A stretch of DNA of 64,000 nt from Actinomycetota bacterium (GCA_016871355.1 VFZC01000003.1:1-64000); one strand, 5' to 3'. Numbered from the stretch's first letter, positions 17,282 through 25,741 are shown. Program-made: numbers and translations. Notes: generated by a model from the sequence alone, not told the origin.

Positions 17282-18391
17282 ATGATTCGGGCCGATCCGG
17301 AATCGTTCGTTGACCAAAGCTACGAAGGAATTGTTCGAACACTGACAAGTGGAGGAAGTACGGGAGATCCTCTAGTGGTCACGTTTGATCATGGAGCTTT
17401 GGCCCGTGACAGAGCCAACACCTACTTTTACCTTTGGCTTCGCGGTCATAGTCCTAATCGAAGCAGATCCATCAGGCTGCATGGCGACGTGTTACCACGA
17501 GAAATTATTCGTTCAGGGAACTATTGGTTTGCTGCAACAAGGCGCAAACTCGTCATGTCGAATCAGCACATCGATTCTTCAACTATCGCCTCGTATCTGA
17601 GCGCAATCGACAGTTGGAGGGCTGACTACATCCATGCTTTTCCATCGACGGCCTTCCTACTAGCCAAGACCGCTCTGGACTGCGGTGTACGTTTGAAAAC
17701 GCGAGTGCCCTTCGTCTATGTCGATTCAGAAAATTTATACCCGGGTCAGCGTCGTCTGATCGAGGATTTCTTCGGTGGCGAGTTATGCCATGTGTACGGG
17801 CACACTGAAGGAGCAACGGTTGGTGTGCCCTTCCCTGGGAGTTCTGATTTTCATTTCTTGTCGCAGGTTGGTTTGGTGGAGATTGTCAAAGGTGACTTGA
17901 GTCAGCATTGGGAGCCAGGTGTCAATGGTGAATTGGTAGTCACCGGGCTAAACAACAAGATCTTCCCCTTGATTAGGTACCGAACCAACGATTTCGGGAC
18001 GGTTTCAAATGCGCTAGACCCGTTTTCTAGGTATCCGAGACTGTCCTCAATTGAGGGCAGAGAGCAAGATTTTGCTGAGGATCGGCATGGCAGAAGAGTC
18101 CCGGTGGCTCCCCTTCTCTTTGACTACAACATTGACTGGTCGGGGGTGAGCAGGTTCCAGGTTTGCCAAAAGTCGGTTGGGACCTTGGAAGTCAAGATTG
18201 TGGCTGAACAGAGCCACTCAGACTCGATCGGTCTGGTTAAGAGAGTTACAGAACAACTTGACACCGCATTCGGAAACAACTTCTCAATTAGCGTCCAGCC
18301 CGTTAAAACTCTAAGTGCGACAGCAAGGGGAAAGTTTCGTTACTTCGTCAACGAAGTTCCGCTACAAAAAACGAGCCGTAACTCGGGTTGA
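17282..18391 (+). CDS. CapK/phenylacetate-CoA-ligase-like adenylating domain, C-terminal part of a UGA-interrupted fusion
   Basis: Same reading frame as the preceding segment. The P-loop TLTSGGSTGDPLVV, VYVDSENLYPGQRR, HVYGHTEGATVG, and VVTGLNN...FPLIRYRTNDFG are the adenylate-forming motifs of the CapK/PaaK group. The family-typical DLPTIDKSMIR segment begins before the first in-frame ATG (17282), in the 12 codons after the TGA, so the annotated start is not the domain start. If translation really restarts at 17282, no good ribosome-binding site is visible. The 3' end overlaps the convergent methyltransferase by 44 bases. Possible states are nonsense mutation, read-through, recoding or a sequence error. 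Confidence 0.7.
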   Translation: MIRADPESFVDQSYEGIVRTLTSGGSTGDPLVVTFDHGALARDRANTYFYLWLRGHSPNRSRSIRLHGDVLPREIIRSGNYWFAATRRKLVMSNQHIDSSTIASYLSAIDSWRADYIHAFPSTAFLLAKTALDCGVRLKTRVPFVYVDSENLYPGQRRLIEDFFGGELCHVYGHTEGATVGVPFPGSSDFHFLSQVGLVEIVKGDLSQHWEPGVNGELVVTGLNNKIFPLIRYRTNDFGTVSNALDPFSRYPRLSSIEGREQDFAEDRHGRRVPVAPLLFDYNIDWSGVSRFQVCQKSVGTLEVKIVAEQSHSDSIGLVKRVTEQLDTAFGNNFSISVQPVKTLSATARGKFRYFVNEVPLQKTSRNSG

Positions 18392-19049
18392 CCGTTGGGC
18401 TGTTGGATGGTCGAAAGAAAGATGCTGCTTCCAGGTACTTAAGTTGAAAGTATTCGAGAATCTCGTCGTGAGTGGTGAAGAACTCGGTCCCGTACCCCTG
18501 CTCTCCCGGGCTATAGGTCGCCAGCATATGAATCAGATAGAGAGGTTGGTCTCTTGATTGAGCTTCCTTTTGGAGATTCCTCAGTACTGCCGCCAACTCT
18601 GGCAGGATGTACCACGTTATTTCGGCCATCACAATTACGTCTGGCTTCAACCGGTGAAGCAATTGTTCGTCACAAATGTTTCCGATGATGAAGCGGTTAG
18701 AACGGTGTGTTCTTCGAGCCTTACTGATCGCGGTCTTTGAAATGTCAACGCCCCAGGCATTGAAACCTAGATCACGGAGTCGAGCCGTCATGAAGCCGAA
18801 ACCGCACCCAAACTCAACAACGCGTAACCGCTGGCCACCGACTTTTTTGGCGGCCAATTTGCGGCACCACTCGACGGTCAGAAGCCGTCTTGACTCGTTA
18901 ACGATCACATCCTCTGACTGATTCCAAGGATCTCCAACGTTGTTGTAGAGGTCTTCGAACCGTCCTACAAACCGGCCTGCTGAGATCACGTAGAGGTGGT
19001 TCTCGCTGGGTTGATCTAAGGAATTATCTCGAGAGTTTGGATCGTTCAT
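18348..19049 (-). CDS. SAM-dependent methyltransferase (NodS-like)
   Basis: 233 residues with motif I VVEFGCGFGFMTARL, acidic loop AWGVDISKTAISKA, and DVIVMAEITWYILPEL in the position of the catalytic pocket strand. The order and the Trp-Tyr pair resemble the nodulation NodS/small-molecule N-methyltransferase group. That is similarity only. It is the only island gene on the - strand, overlaps the end of the CapK-like gene tail to tail, and shares the island's AT-rich codon use. Confidence 0.85.
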   Translation of the reverse strand: MNDPNSRDNSLDQPSENHLYVISAGRFVGRFEDLYNNVGDPWNQSEDVIVNESRRLLTVEWCRKLAAKKVGGQRLRVVEFGCGFGFMTARLRDLGFNAWGVDISKTAISKARRTHRSNRFIIGNICDEQLLHRLKPDVIVMAEITWYILPELAAVLRNLQKEAQSRDQPLYLIHMLATYSPGEQGYGTEFFTTHDEILEYFQLKYLEAASFFRPSNSPTVNPSYGSFFVAELR

Positions 19050-19106
19050 GATTAGTTGGACCTAGCCAGTTTGGAATGTAGTCGTCGTCAATCCGTGATT
19101 TGAGGT

Positions 19107-19126
19107 ATCCACCGATGCCACACCGG
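19107..19126. repeat. Right 20-bp direct repeat of the low-GC island
   Basis: Perfect copy of 10986-11005 in the same orientation. Codon use returns to the high-GC chromosomal type immediately to its right, 17 bases before the end of the DUF2017-like gene. Confidence 0.85.
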
Positions 19127-19143
19127 GGCGATTGTTCCGCTGG

Positions 19144-19617
19144 TCAGCGGGTCATGAGTGCGTTCACGGCACTGTCGACCAGCCACGAGAGGTATTGATA
19201 GAGCGCGAAGTCGGGACTCGTTGGGTCGTTGGGCTCGTCGTCATCGGCCACGCCAAGGAGAGTGCCGAGGATCAACCGCACCGCGTTGAGGCAGGACGCG
19301 AAGGCCTCCACCTCGGCCGTCGACATGGCGCGCCCGTCGGTGGCACCGAGGAATTCGTCGACCATCGAGATGGAACTCAAACGGCTGGCCACGAGTTCTT
19401 CGCGCATCAATCGCTGGTACTCCGAGTCGAGTGCTTCGTCGTCGGTGTAGGCGGGTGGAAAGAGCCGACGCGTCTTAGCGTCGTCGTTCGATCCGGTGGT
19501 GATCAACTCGCGCACTTCACCGATGAGGCGGCGCAACAAGTGACGCTGATCGTCGTCGAGGTTGAGCACGAAGCCCGACGACGTTCGGTACACGGGCTCG
19601 CGTCGGCGGCGAATCAT
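19144..19617 (-). CDS. DUF2017-like protein
   Basis: 157-residue acidic protein with [24 protein letters not shown] near the N-terminus. I recognise this layout from the DUF2017 family found next to clpS in actinobacteria. No catalytic motif is visible and the function is unknown. The ATG at 19617 overlaps the clpS stop (ATGA), so the pair is co-translated. A longer reading frame extends upstream inside clpS but is not needed. The gene ends 18 bases from the right island repeat, so the island inserted just downstream of it. Confidence 0.82.
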   Translation of the reverse strand: MIRRRREPVYRTSSGFVLNLDDDQRHLLRRLIGEVRELITTGSNDDAKTRRLFPPAYTDDEALDSEYQRLMREELVASRLSSISMVDEFLGATDGRAMSTAEVEAFASCLNAVRLILGTLLGVADDDEPNDPTSPDFALYQYLSWLVDSAVNALMTR

Positions 19618-19958
19618 TCTGACGAACCCTTTCCGTTCGCTCCGTCCTTTTGCATGGTGGCCCACAGACCGTGTTCGTGCAGGCGGAACACGTCCATTTC
19701 GGCTTTCTCACGCGATCCGCTGCTCACGACGGCTTTGCCTTTGTGGTGCACGTCGAGCATGAGTTCGGTGGCCTTCTGCAGGCTGTAGCCGAATAACTTC
19801 TGGAGCACGTACGTGACGTAGCTCATGAGGTTGATCGGGTCGTTCCAGACCAGGACCACCCACGGATTGTCGGGCGCAACGGTTTCGTCGTCACGCTGAT
19901 CGGGTTTCTCGATCGTGGAGGGTGCCGCGGCGACCAGAGTCACGAACTCGATGCCCAC
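19614..19958 (-). CDS. clpS: ClpS, N-end-rule adaptor for ClpAP/ClpCP
   Basis: Small adaptor that hands proteins with destabilising N-terminal residues to the Clp protease. [20 protein letters not shown] is the family core; the NDP/hydrophobic pocket and the later [12 protein letters not shown] are intact. It has a 35-residue N-terminal extension, flexible and acidic, as is normal for ClpS. The GTG at 19958 is the first good start. It is divergent from ctaB with only 53 bases between, so their promoters must lie close together. Confidence 0.95.
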   Translation of the reverse strand: MGIEFVTLVAAAPSTIEKPDQRDDETVAPDNPWVVLVWNDPINLMSYVTYVLQKLFGYSLQKATELMLDVHHKGKAVVSSGSREKAEMDVFRLHEHGLWATMQKDGANGKGSSE

Positions 19959-20011
19959 AGTTCCATTGTCGCGGTTGGCCAGGGGTTTCGCACCCCCGTA
20001 CCATCACGGTG

Positions 20012-20956
20012 ATGGCAACGCGCCCCCTCGTCCCGTCCCGGTTGGCTCCGGGTGGCGTGGCAGCCCATGGTCCTCGTCGCGCGCCGCGCTCGGTTCTGGG
20101 CGGCTATCTCGCTCTCACCAAGCCCCGGATCATCGAACTGCTCCTTATCACCACCGTTCCCACCATGGTGCTGGCCGAGCAGGGTTGGCCGAGTTGGGGT
20201 CTGCTTCTCATCACCTTGTTGGGCGGGAGCCTGGCCGCCGGTGGCGCCAACGCCATCAACATGGTCGTCGACCGCGACATCGACCAGTTGATGGAACGAA
20301 CCCGCAACCGGCCCCTCGTCACGGGCCTCATCGCCCCGCGCTCGGCCCTGGTTTTCGCCCTGGCCCTCGAGGCCCTGGCCTTCGCCGTGTTGTGGGCCGG
20401 AGCCAATCTGCTCTCGGCCGTGCTGGCCCTGTCGGCCACCCTCTTCTACGTCTTCGTCTACACCTTGTGGCTGAAGCGAACCAGCCGTCAGAACATCGTG
20501 ATCGGCGGGGCGGCCGGGGCCGTCCCGGTGCTGGTGGGCTGGGCGGCGGTCCGAAATTCGCTCGATTGGGAGCCATGTGTCCTGTTCACAGCTATTTTCC
20601 TGTGGACCCCGCCGCACTTCTGGGCCCTGGCCATCCGCCACGCCGACGACTACCGGGCGGCCAAGGTGCCGATGCTCCCGACCGTCTCCACCATGGCCAC
20701 CACGGTGCGTCACATGTTCACATACACCGTCGTTCTGACCGCCAGCACCCTCGTTCTGGCCCCGGTGGCCGACCTCGGACCCGTGTATTGGGTCTCGGCC
20801 CTGGTGCTGGGTCTCGGGTTCATGCTCGGCACCATCGACCTCGGTCGGAACCCGACTCCGGCCCGATCGATGCGCCTGTTCGCCTTTTCGATCTCGTACG
20901 TGACGGTTCTCTTCGTCGCGATGGCGGCCGACGTTCTCATCCGTCACGGGGTGTGA
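20012..20956 (+). CDS. ctaB: Protohaem IX farnesyltransferase (haem O synthase)
   Basis: UbiA-family membrane prenyltransferase making haem O, the precursor of the haem A used by the oxidase encoded downstream. NMVVDRDIDQLMERT supplies the Asp-rich prenyl-diphosphate motif. TPPHFWALAI with the following DDYRAAKVPMLP is the second conserved loop. About nine hydrophobic helices are visible. The ATG at 20012 (GTG at 20009 also possible) precedes a 30-residue basic leader. It heads the cytochrome oxidase region and is separated by 149 bases from the next gene. Confidence 0.95.
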   Translation: MATRPLVPSRLAPGGVAAHGPRRAPRSVLGGYLALTKPRIIELLLITTVPTMVLAEQGWPSWGLLLITLLGGSLAAGGANAINMVVDRDIDQLMERTRNRPLVTGLIAPRSALVFALALEALAFAVLWAGANLLSAVLALSATLFYVFVYTLWLKRTSRQNIVIGGAAGAVPVLVGWAAVRNSLDWEPCVLFTAIFLWTPPHFWALAIRHADDYRAAKVPMLPTVSTMATTVRHMFTYTVVLTASTLVLAPVADLGPVYWVSALVLGLGFMLGTIDLGRNPTPARSMRLFAFSISYVTVLFVAMAADVLIRHGV

Positions 20957-21105
20957 CTCTCGCTTCTTTGCCCTGGCAGATGGGGTCGTGATTTCGGTCT
21001 GACCTGGGGTGGGTGGGTAATCTTGGGGTTCGGATTTCTTTGTCCACCCCTGTCACCCCGGGAAGCCTCGGCATCCCTCCGTGCGCGAGAAGCGAGCCAT
21101 CTCGA

Positions 21106-22722
21106 ATGACATCCACCGAGACCCACCATGCGGCTGGAGCAGCGTCGTCGTCCGACGCGCCTGCCATCGCTGCGTGGCTCACCACCGCCGATCACAAGCA
21201 GGTCGGTCGCCTCTTCATCGGCACCGGTCTTTTCGGCCTGCTCGGCGGACTCGTTCTCGCCGTGCTCGTCGCGTCCGAACGCATCGATGCCGAGGGCTTC
21301 CAACTCCTCGACTCCGGTTCGGCCACACAGGTGTTGTCAGCGGCCCGACTCCTTCTCACGTTCGGTGCGGTTGCGCCTCTCGTGATGGGTCTGGCCGTGG
21401 CCATCGTTCCGTTGCAGTTGGGTTCGCGTTCCATCGCGTTCCCGCGGGTCGCGGCCAGCGGTTTCTGGATGTGGCTCACCGGTCTCACGCTGTCGGTGGT
21501 CGCCATCATCGGTAACGGTGGCCCGTCGGGTGGCGAATCCGAAATGGTCGATCTGTATCTGGCCGCGTCGGTAGTGATGGTTCTCGGTCTGGCTATGGCT
21601 GCGCTGTCCATCGCCGTCACCGGGCTCACATCGCGCACTCCCGGCATGGGATTGCTGCGCGCACCGTTCTTCTCGTGGTCGTCGTTCGTCGGATCGATCG
21701 CCCTGCTCATGAGCTTGCCGGTGTTCATCGGAACATCGGTGTACCTCTACGTCGATCATCGGTACGCACGAGCCGCGTTCGGTGGCAACTTCGGTGTGAA
21801 CAACTGGGTCGGTTGGGCCATCTCGCAGCCGTTCACCTATGTGCTCGCCATTCCGATCCTGGGCTTCGTACTCGACGCGGTGCCGGTGCTCGGTCGCACA
21901 CGTTTGGCTCAGCGTCCGGCCGCCAACGTTGCCGTCGGCCTGGTGTCGGTCGCGATCTTCGCGTCGCTCACGCATCGCGCGGTCACGTTGCCGTGGGACG
22001 GTGACGGATTCTTCTCGGGCCTCGGCACCAAGATCGCCGACCTTCTGCCGTTCGGACTCGTCAACGTGATTCCGCTGTTGGGTCTGCTCGGTGTGCTCGG
22101 TCTCACCCTGCTCACGCTCAAGAGCGCCAAGCCCATGCTGGCCGCGCCGCTTCCGTTCGCCGTGCTCGGCTTGCTCATGATTCTTCTCGGCGCCACATCG
22201 CACCTTCTGTACACCGTCGAAGACGCCGCACTCGGCGGCACCATCTTCGAAGCCGGCTCGTACGTGGCCGTCACGTTCGGCACCGTGCTCCTGGCGTTCG
22301 GTGGCCTCACTTACTGGGGTCCGAAGTTGTGGGGTCGTCGCATCCCCGACAAGGCGGCGCTTCCGCTCGCTCTGCTCGGTTTCGTGGCCACCGCCCTCGG
22401 CTCGTTGTCGTACATGATCGCGGGCTTCGCCGATCAGCCGGCGGGTGTGGTCGACGGCTTCGCGTACAGCGGTCCGCAAGAACTCTGGAACGTCATCACC
22501 ACCGGCGCGTTCGCACTCATGTTGCTCGTGAGTCTCGCGTTCGTCGGCCTGGCCGTGCGAAGTTTCACTGCGGGTGAAGCCGCGGGTGACGACCCGTGGG
22601 ATGGCACCACTCTCGAGTGGGCGACGTCGTCGCCGCCGCCCGCCGACAACTTCTCCGATCTGATCGTGGTCGGTTCGGAGTATCCGCTCGCAGACATCAA
22701 GAACTCAGGGAAGGTTGGCTGA
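21106..22722 (+). CDS. Degenerate cytochrome c oxidase subunit I paralogue
   Basis: 538 residues, about 12-14 membrane helices. It is clearly homologous to subunit I (PLQLGSRSIAFPR, ASGFWMWL, and a C-terminal LEWATSSPPPADNF matching LEWMTSSPPAEHNF of the true CtaD in this window). By eye alignment, five of six metal-ligand histidines are replaced: helix II by Ala80, the HPEVY His by Gln241 (Tyr245 kept), the second His of HH by Arg291, and the two of HFH by Ser385 and Val387. Only His290 remains. It therefore cannot bind haem a, haem a3 or CuB in the normal way. The ATG at 21106 is preferred over an upstream in-frame start. It overlaps the subunit III-like gene (TGATG). Confidence 0.85.
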   Translation: MTSTETHHAAGAASSSDAPAIAAWLTTADHKQVGRLFIGTGLFGLLGGLVLAVLVASERIDAEGFQLLDSGSATQVLSAARLLLTFGAVAPLVMGLAVAIVPLQLGSRSIAFPRVAASGFWMWLTGLTLSVVAIIGNGGPSGGESEMVDLYLAASVVMVLGLAMAALSIAVTGLTSRTPGMGLLRAPFFSWSSFVGSIALLMSLPVFIGTSVYLYVDHRYARAAFGGNFGVNNWVGWAISQPFTYVLAIPILGFVLDAVPVLGRTRLAQRPAANVAVGLVSVAIFASLTHRAVTLPWDGDGFFSGLGTKIADLLPFGLVNVIPLLGLLGVLGLTLLTLKSAKPMLAAPLPFAVLGLLMILLGATSHLLYTVEDAALGGTIFEAGSYVAVTFGTVLLAFGGLTYWGPKLWGRRIPDKAALPLALLGFVATALGSLSYMIAGFADQPAGVVDGFAYSGPQELWNVITTGAFALMLLVSLAFVGLAVRSFTAGEAAGDDPWDGTTLEWATSSPPPADNFSDLIVVGSEYPLADIKNSGKVG

Positions 22723-23321
22723 TGCTCACGCTGCCCCCCTCACCTCAGCCGGCTCCGAAGCGTCAAGTCTTCGTGGGCACGGCGTTGGTCTCGGCCGCCG
22801 CAACGATGCTCGTCGGTGGAATGCTCGCCATCTGGTCGCAGTTCCGCGCCGATGCGCCGTTCCGCGAGTCGCCGCGTCGTGGTCCCATCAAGGACTGGAT
22901 GCCCAAGGACATCGTGGTTCCCGAAGTGGCCGCCAACATGATGCTCATCGCGTTCTTCGTGGTGTGCGTCATGGCTCAGTGGGCCGTGTGGTCGGCCAAG
23001 CGCAACGATCGTCAGCACGCGGGTATGGCGCTCGGCATGACGTTGCTCATGGGCCTGGCCACACTCAACGCTCAGCTCTTCATCTGGTCGCAGATGGGTG
23101 TCGACGTTCGCGGTGGCGCTTTCAATTCGATGTTCTACGCGATCACCGGCGTGATGACCTTCTTGGTGATCGCCGGACTCGTGTACACGGCGGTTGCCAC
23201 GTTCCGTTACCTCGGTCGCGGCAACTCCGATGTGCCGACTCTGTCGGCACATGCCCTCTATTGGTACTTCCTCACGGTGGCCTTCACCGCCGTGTGGTTC
23301 GTGGTGTACGTGCAGAAGTGA
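22722..23321 (+). CDS. Cytochrome c oxidase subunit III-like membrane protein (divergent)
   Basis: 199 residues with five hydrophobic helices. The C-terminus AHALYWYFLTVAFTAVWFVVY parallels the LYWHFVDIIWIVIFTLVY end of the true CtaE in this window. The family's conserved G-x-H-G-x-H loop is replaced by FNSMFYAITGVMTF, so it is a divergent paralogue like its neighbour. The ATG at 22722 has AGGGAAGG upstream and overlaps the stop of the subunit I-like gene by one base. The two probably assemble together. Confidence 0.78.
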   Translation: MLTLPPSPQPAPKRQVFVGTALVSAAATMLVGGMLAIWSQFRADAPFRESPRRGPIKDWMPKDIVVPEVAANMMLIAFFVVCVMAQWAVWSAKRNDRQHAGMALGMTLLMGLATLNAQLFIWSQMGVDVRGGAFNSMFYAITGVMTFLVIAGLVYTAVATFRYLGRGNSDVPTLSAHALYWYFLTVAFTAVWFVVYVQK

Positions 23322-23330
23322 CGAGGCGAC

Positions 23331-24479
23331 ATGATGATCACCACTAGTTCCAAGCTTCTCTACGGGCTCGGAGCGGGTTCGCTCGCGGCCGGCTTCGTCT
23401 GGTTCATCACCAACGAGGGTCAGCAACTCGGCTCGGTGATGTTCGCGTTCCTCGCCGTTGCGTTCATCTTCATGGGTGCCATCGCGTCGTACACGCGCGA
23501 CGGTCATATTCTGTCCACCGACACCTCTGCACATGGTTCGTCCGCGGCCGCCCAGAAGTCGGTTGGCCGCAGCCTGTGGCCCTTCGGCACCGCGGTGTCG
23601 GCTGGCGTCACGGTGGTGGGCCTCATCAGTTCACCCGGCATCTTCAAGGTCGGTGTGGCTCTGCTCATCGCGATGTTGGCCGAGTGGATGGTCAGCAACT
23701 GGGCCGAGCGCGCCTCGGCGAGCAACGAGTACAACATCAAGGTTCGCGACTACATCGTGCACCCGCTCGAGCTGCCGATTGCCGGTGCGTTGTTGCTGTC
23801 GGTGATCGTGTTGTCGATGTCGCGGGTGTTCCTTGCGCTCGATAAGTCGGCTGGGGCGATCGTGTTCGCGGTTGCCGGCGCCGTCATCTTGTTCTTCGGC
23901 ACTCTCATCGCTCTTCGTCGTGACGTGAACCGTCGCGTGGTCGGCGGGATTCTTGGCGTGGTTCTCCTCGCCTTGGCCGGAACCGGTGTGGCTACCGCTC
24001 TCGATGGTGAGCGCGAGCAACTCGTCGAGGCTGCCGAAGAAGATCACTTCGCCCATCGCGGTTGCACGGAGGAAAAGGAGTACTCCGACAAGAAGGCATC
24101 GCGCGCGGTTGCCATGAAGAGCAGTGTTCAGGCCGCGGTGATTCTTTCCGATGAAGGTGTGCTCTACGCCGAAGTCGATGGATACGAAACCGCTCAGACG
24201 GCCATCACCCTTCAGCGGTCCAACCCGTCCACCATCTTGTTCATCAACGAAACCGACGATGCCCGACGCATGGTGTTGAGCTACGGCAAGGTCGTCGAAG
24301 ATCTCGGTGGAGGCGTCGAGAAGGAAACCGCGCTCGAAGCCTGCACCTCCAAAGTCGAAAAGGGTGGCCAGCAGGCTGTCACCGTCGTGATTCCCAAGCC
24401 GTCGTCGGCCAGCGACGAACCTTTCACCATCACCGTGCCCGGAGTCGACGGCGCCAAGATCGACGTCTTCGTCCCGTGA
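23331..24479 (+). CDS. Polytopic membrane protein with cupredoxin-like extracytoplasmic tail
   Basis: 382 residues. The first 230 hold about seven hydrophobic helices. The first two resemble the small subunit IV of caa3 oxidases. The last 140 residues are soluble and strand-rich: ITLQRSNPSTILFINETDD looks like the entry of a cupredoxin fold, but the copper-binding His is not where expected and only scattered Cys residues occur (GCTEEK, EACTSK). I cannot assign a function. Position between the degenerate subunits and ctaC (GTGA overlap with an in-frame upstream start of ctaC) argues that it belongs to the same complex. The start ATG has GAGG just upstream. Confidence 0.6.
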   Translation: MMITTSSKLLYGLGAGSLAAGFVWFITNEGQQLGSVMFAFLAVAFIFMGAIASYTRDGHILSTDTSAHGSSAAAQKSVGRSLWPFGTAVSAGVTVVGLISSPGIFKVGVALLIAMLAEWMVSNWAERASASNEYNIKVRDYIVHPLELPIAGALLLSVIVLSMSRVFLALDKSAGAIVFAVAGAVILFFGTLIALRRDVNRRVVGGILGVVLLALAGTGVATALDGEREQLVEAAEEDHFAHRGCTEEKEYSDKKASRAVAMKSSVQAAVILSDEGVLYAEVDGYETAQTAITLQRSNPSTILFINETDDARRMVLSYGKVVEDLGGGVEKETALEACTSKVEKGGQQAVTVVIPKPSSASDEPFTITVPGVDGAKIDVFVP

Positions 24480-24526
24480 GTGAGAACACCATGTCAACCT
24501 CGTCGCAACCATCTTCCGGAGATCCG

Positions 24527-25741
24527 ATGAACAACCCCCGTCGTCGTCGTGTTCTGACTCTTGCTGGCATCGCCGCTGGCCTGCTCACCCTGGCGGGCTG
24601 CGCCAAGGACGCTCCGCAGGACACCTGGCAGCCCGCTGGCCCCAACGCCGAGATGATCGACAACCTCCAGCAACCGGTGTTCCTGGTGGCAGGCATCGTC
24701 GGAGTGATCGTCATGGCCGCCGTCGCGTGGGCAGTGTTCCGTTATCGCGATCGTGGTCAGGCGATCCCTGAGCAGACGCACGGTAAGCCCGCCATCGAAA
24801 TCACGCTCACGATCATTCCGGTCCTCATCCTGATTGGTGTGGCCATCCCGACTACCAGCACGATCTTCGATCTGGCCAAGACCGACGACACCGAGATGGT
24901 CATCAACGTGACCGGTCAGCAGTGGTGGTGGGAGTACGACTATCCGGCCATCGGTGACAACGCCGACAAGTACGGGCTCAGCCAGCCGATCGTCACCTCG
25001 GGCCAGTTGGTCATACCGGAGAACACCAAGGTGCTTCTCCGCGTCACCAGTCGCGACGTGATCCACTCGTACTGGATCCCCAAGTTGAACGGCAAGAAGG
25101 ACGGTGTACCCGGTCGCGTGCACCTGCTCCGCCTCGAAGGGTCGAAGCCCGGTATTTACGCCGGCCAATGCACCGAGTTCTGCGGTCTGTCTCATTCGTA
25201 CATGCGCATGGAGACGATCGTGTTGAAGCGCGCCGACTTCGATGTGTGGGTCGCCAACCAGTTGGCCCCGTACGAGTCGCCGGCCGAGGGCACCTTGGCC
25301 AAGGAAGGCGAATCGCTCTACATCCAGCAGTGCAGTCGTTGCCATCAGGTGAACGGACTCGCCGATGCCGAGGGCAACCTCATCGTGTCGGCCCCCGAGC
25401 AGTACGTGGTGTCGGGAGCCGCGCCCAACCTCACCAATCTCATGACTCGAATCACGTTCGCCGGTGCGTCATGGGATCTTCTCACTCAGCAGTGTCGTGA
25501 CGACGTCTGGAAAGCGTCGGCTAATGAGTTCGGCGCGAAGTACCTCAGCGGTGTGAGCGCCGATTGTCTCAACCAAAAGGACCTCCGCGAGTGGCTACGC
25601 AACTCACCGGAGAAGAAGCCCATGTATGTCGACCCCACCAAGTTGCAGGAGACCAACGGTAAGTACCGCGGTATGCCCGCACTCGGCTTGACCGAAGATC
25701 AGATCGACGCCCTCGTGGCCTATCTGCTCGAGCGGAAGTAA
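24527..25741 (+). CDS. ctaC: caa3 cytochrome c oxidase subunit II with fused cytochrome c
   Basis: A lipoprotein signal (RRRRVLTLAGIAAGLLTLAGC) is followed by two membrane helices, a cupredoxin domain and a C-terminal cytochrome c. CuA ligands are present in VIHSYWIP and QCTEFCGLSHSYMRM. The haem site is CSRCH and the likely distal Met is in RGMPALG. Between them is an insert of about 25 residues with two extra Cys. ATG 24527 is chosen because GGAG lies 6 bases upstream and it gives a clean signal peptide; an in-frame GTG at 24476 overlaps the previous stop. It receives electrons from soluble or membrane cytochrome c and passes them to CtaD. Confidence 0.95.
   Translation: MNNPRRRRVLTLAGIAAGLLTLAGCAKDAPQDTWQPAGPNAEMIDNLQQPVFLVAGIVGVIVMAAVAWAVFRYRDRGQAIPEQTHGKPAIEITLTIIPVLILIGVAIPTTSTIFDLAKTDDTEMVINVTGQQWWWEYDYPAIGDNADKYGLSQPIVTSGQLVIPENTKVLLRVTSRDVIHSYWIPKLNGKKDGVPGRVHLLRLEGSKPGIYAGQCTEFCGLSHSYMRMETIVLKRADFDVWVANQLAPYESPAEGTLAKEGESLYIQQCSRCHQVNGLADAEGNLIVSAPEQYVVSGAAPNLTNLMTRITFAGASWDLLTQQCRDDVWKASANEFGAKYLSGVSADCLNQKDLREWLRNSPEKKPMYVDPTKLQETNGKYRGMPALGLTEDQIDALVAYLLERK

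Noticed and set aside
17270-17283. SECIS element for the UGA at 17243
   Set aside because: ATTGA-TAAG-TCGAT is only a 5-bp stem with one wobble, 25 bases after the UGA, with no bulged U or GU apical motif; not convincing by eye.
19915-20991. 358-codon frame overlapping ctaB and its antisense counterpart
   Set aside because: Arg/Gly/Pro/His-rich composition typical of an out-of-frame read of a high-GC gene; ctaB is certain in the adjacent frame.
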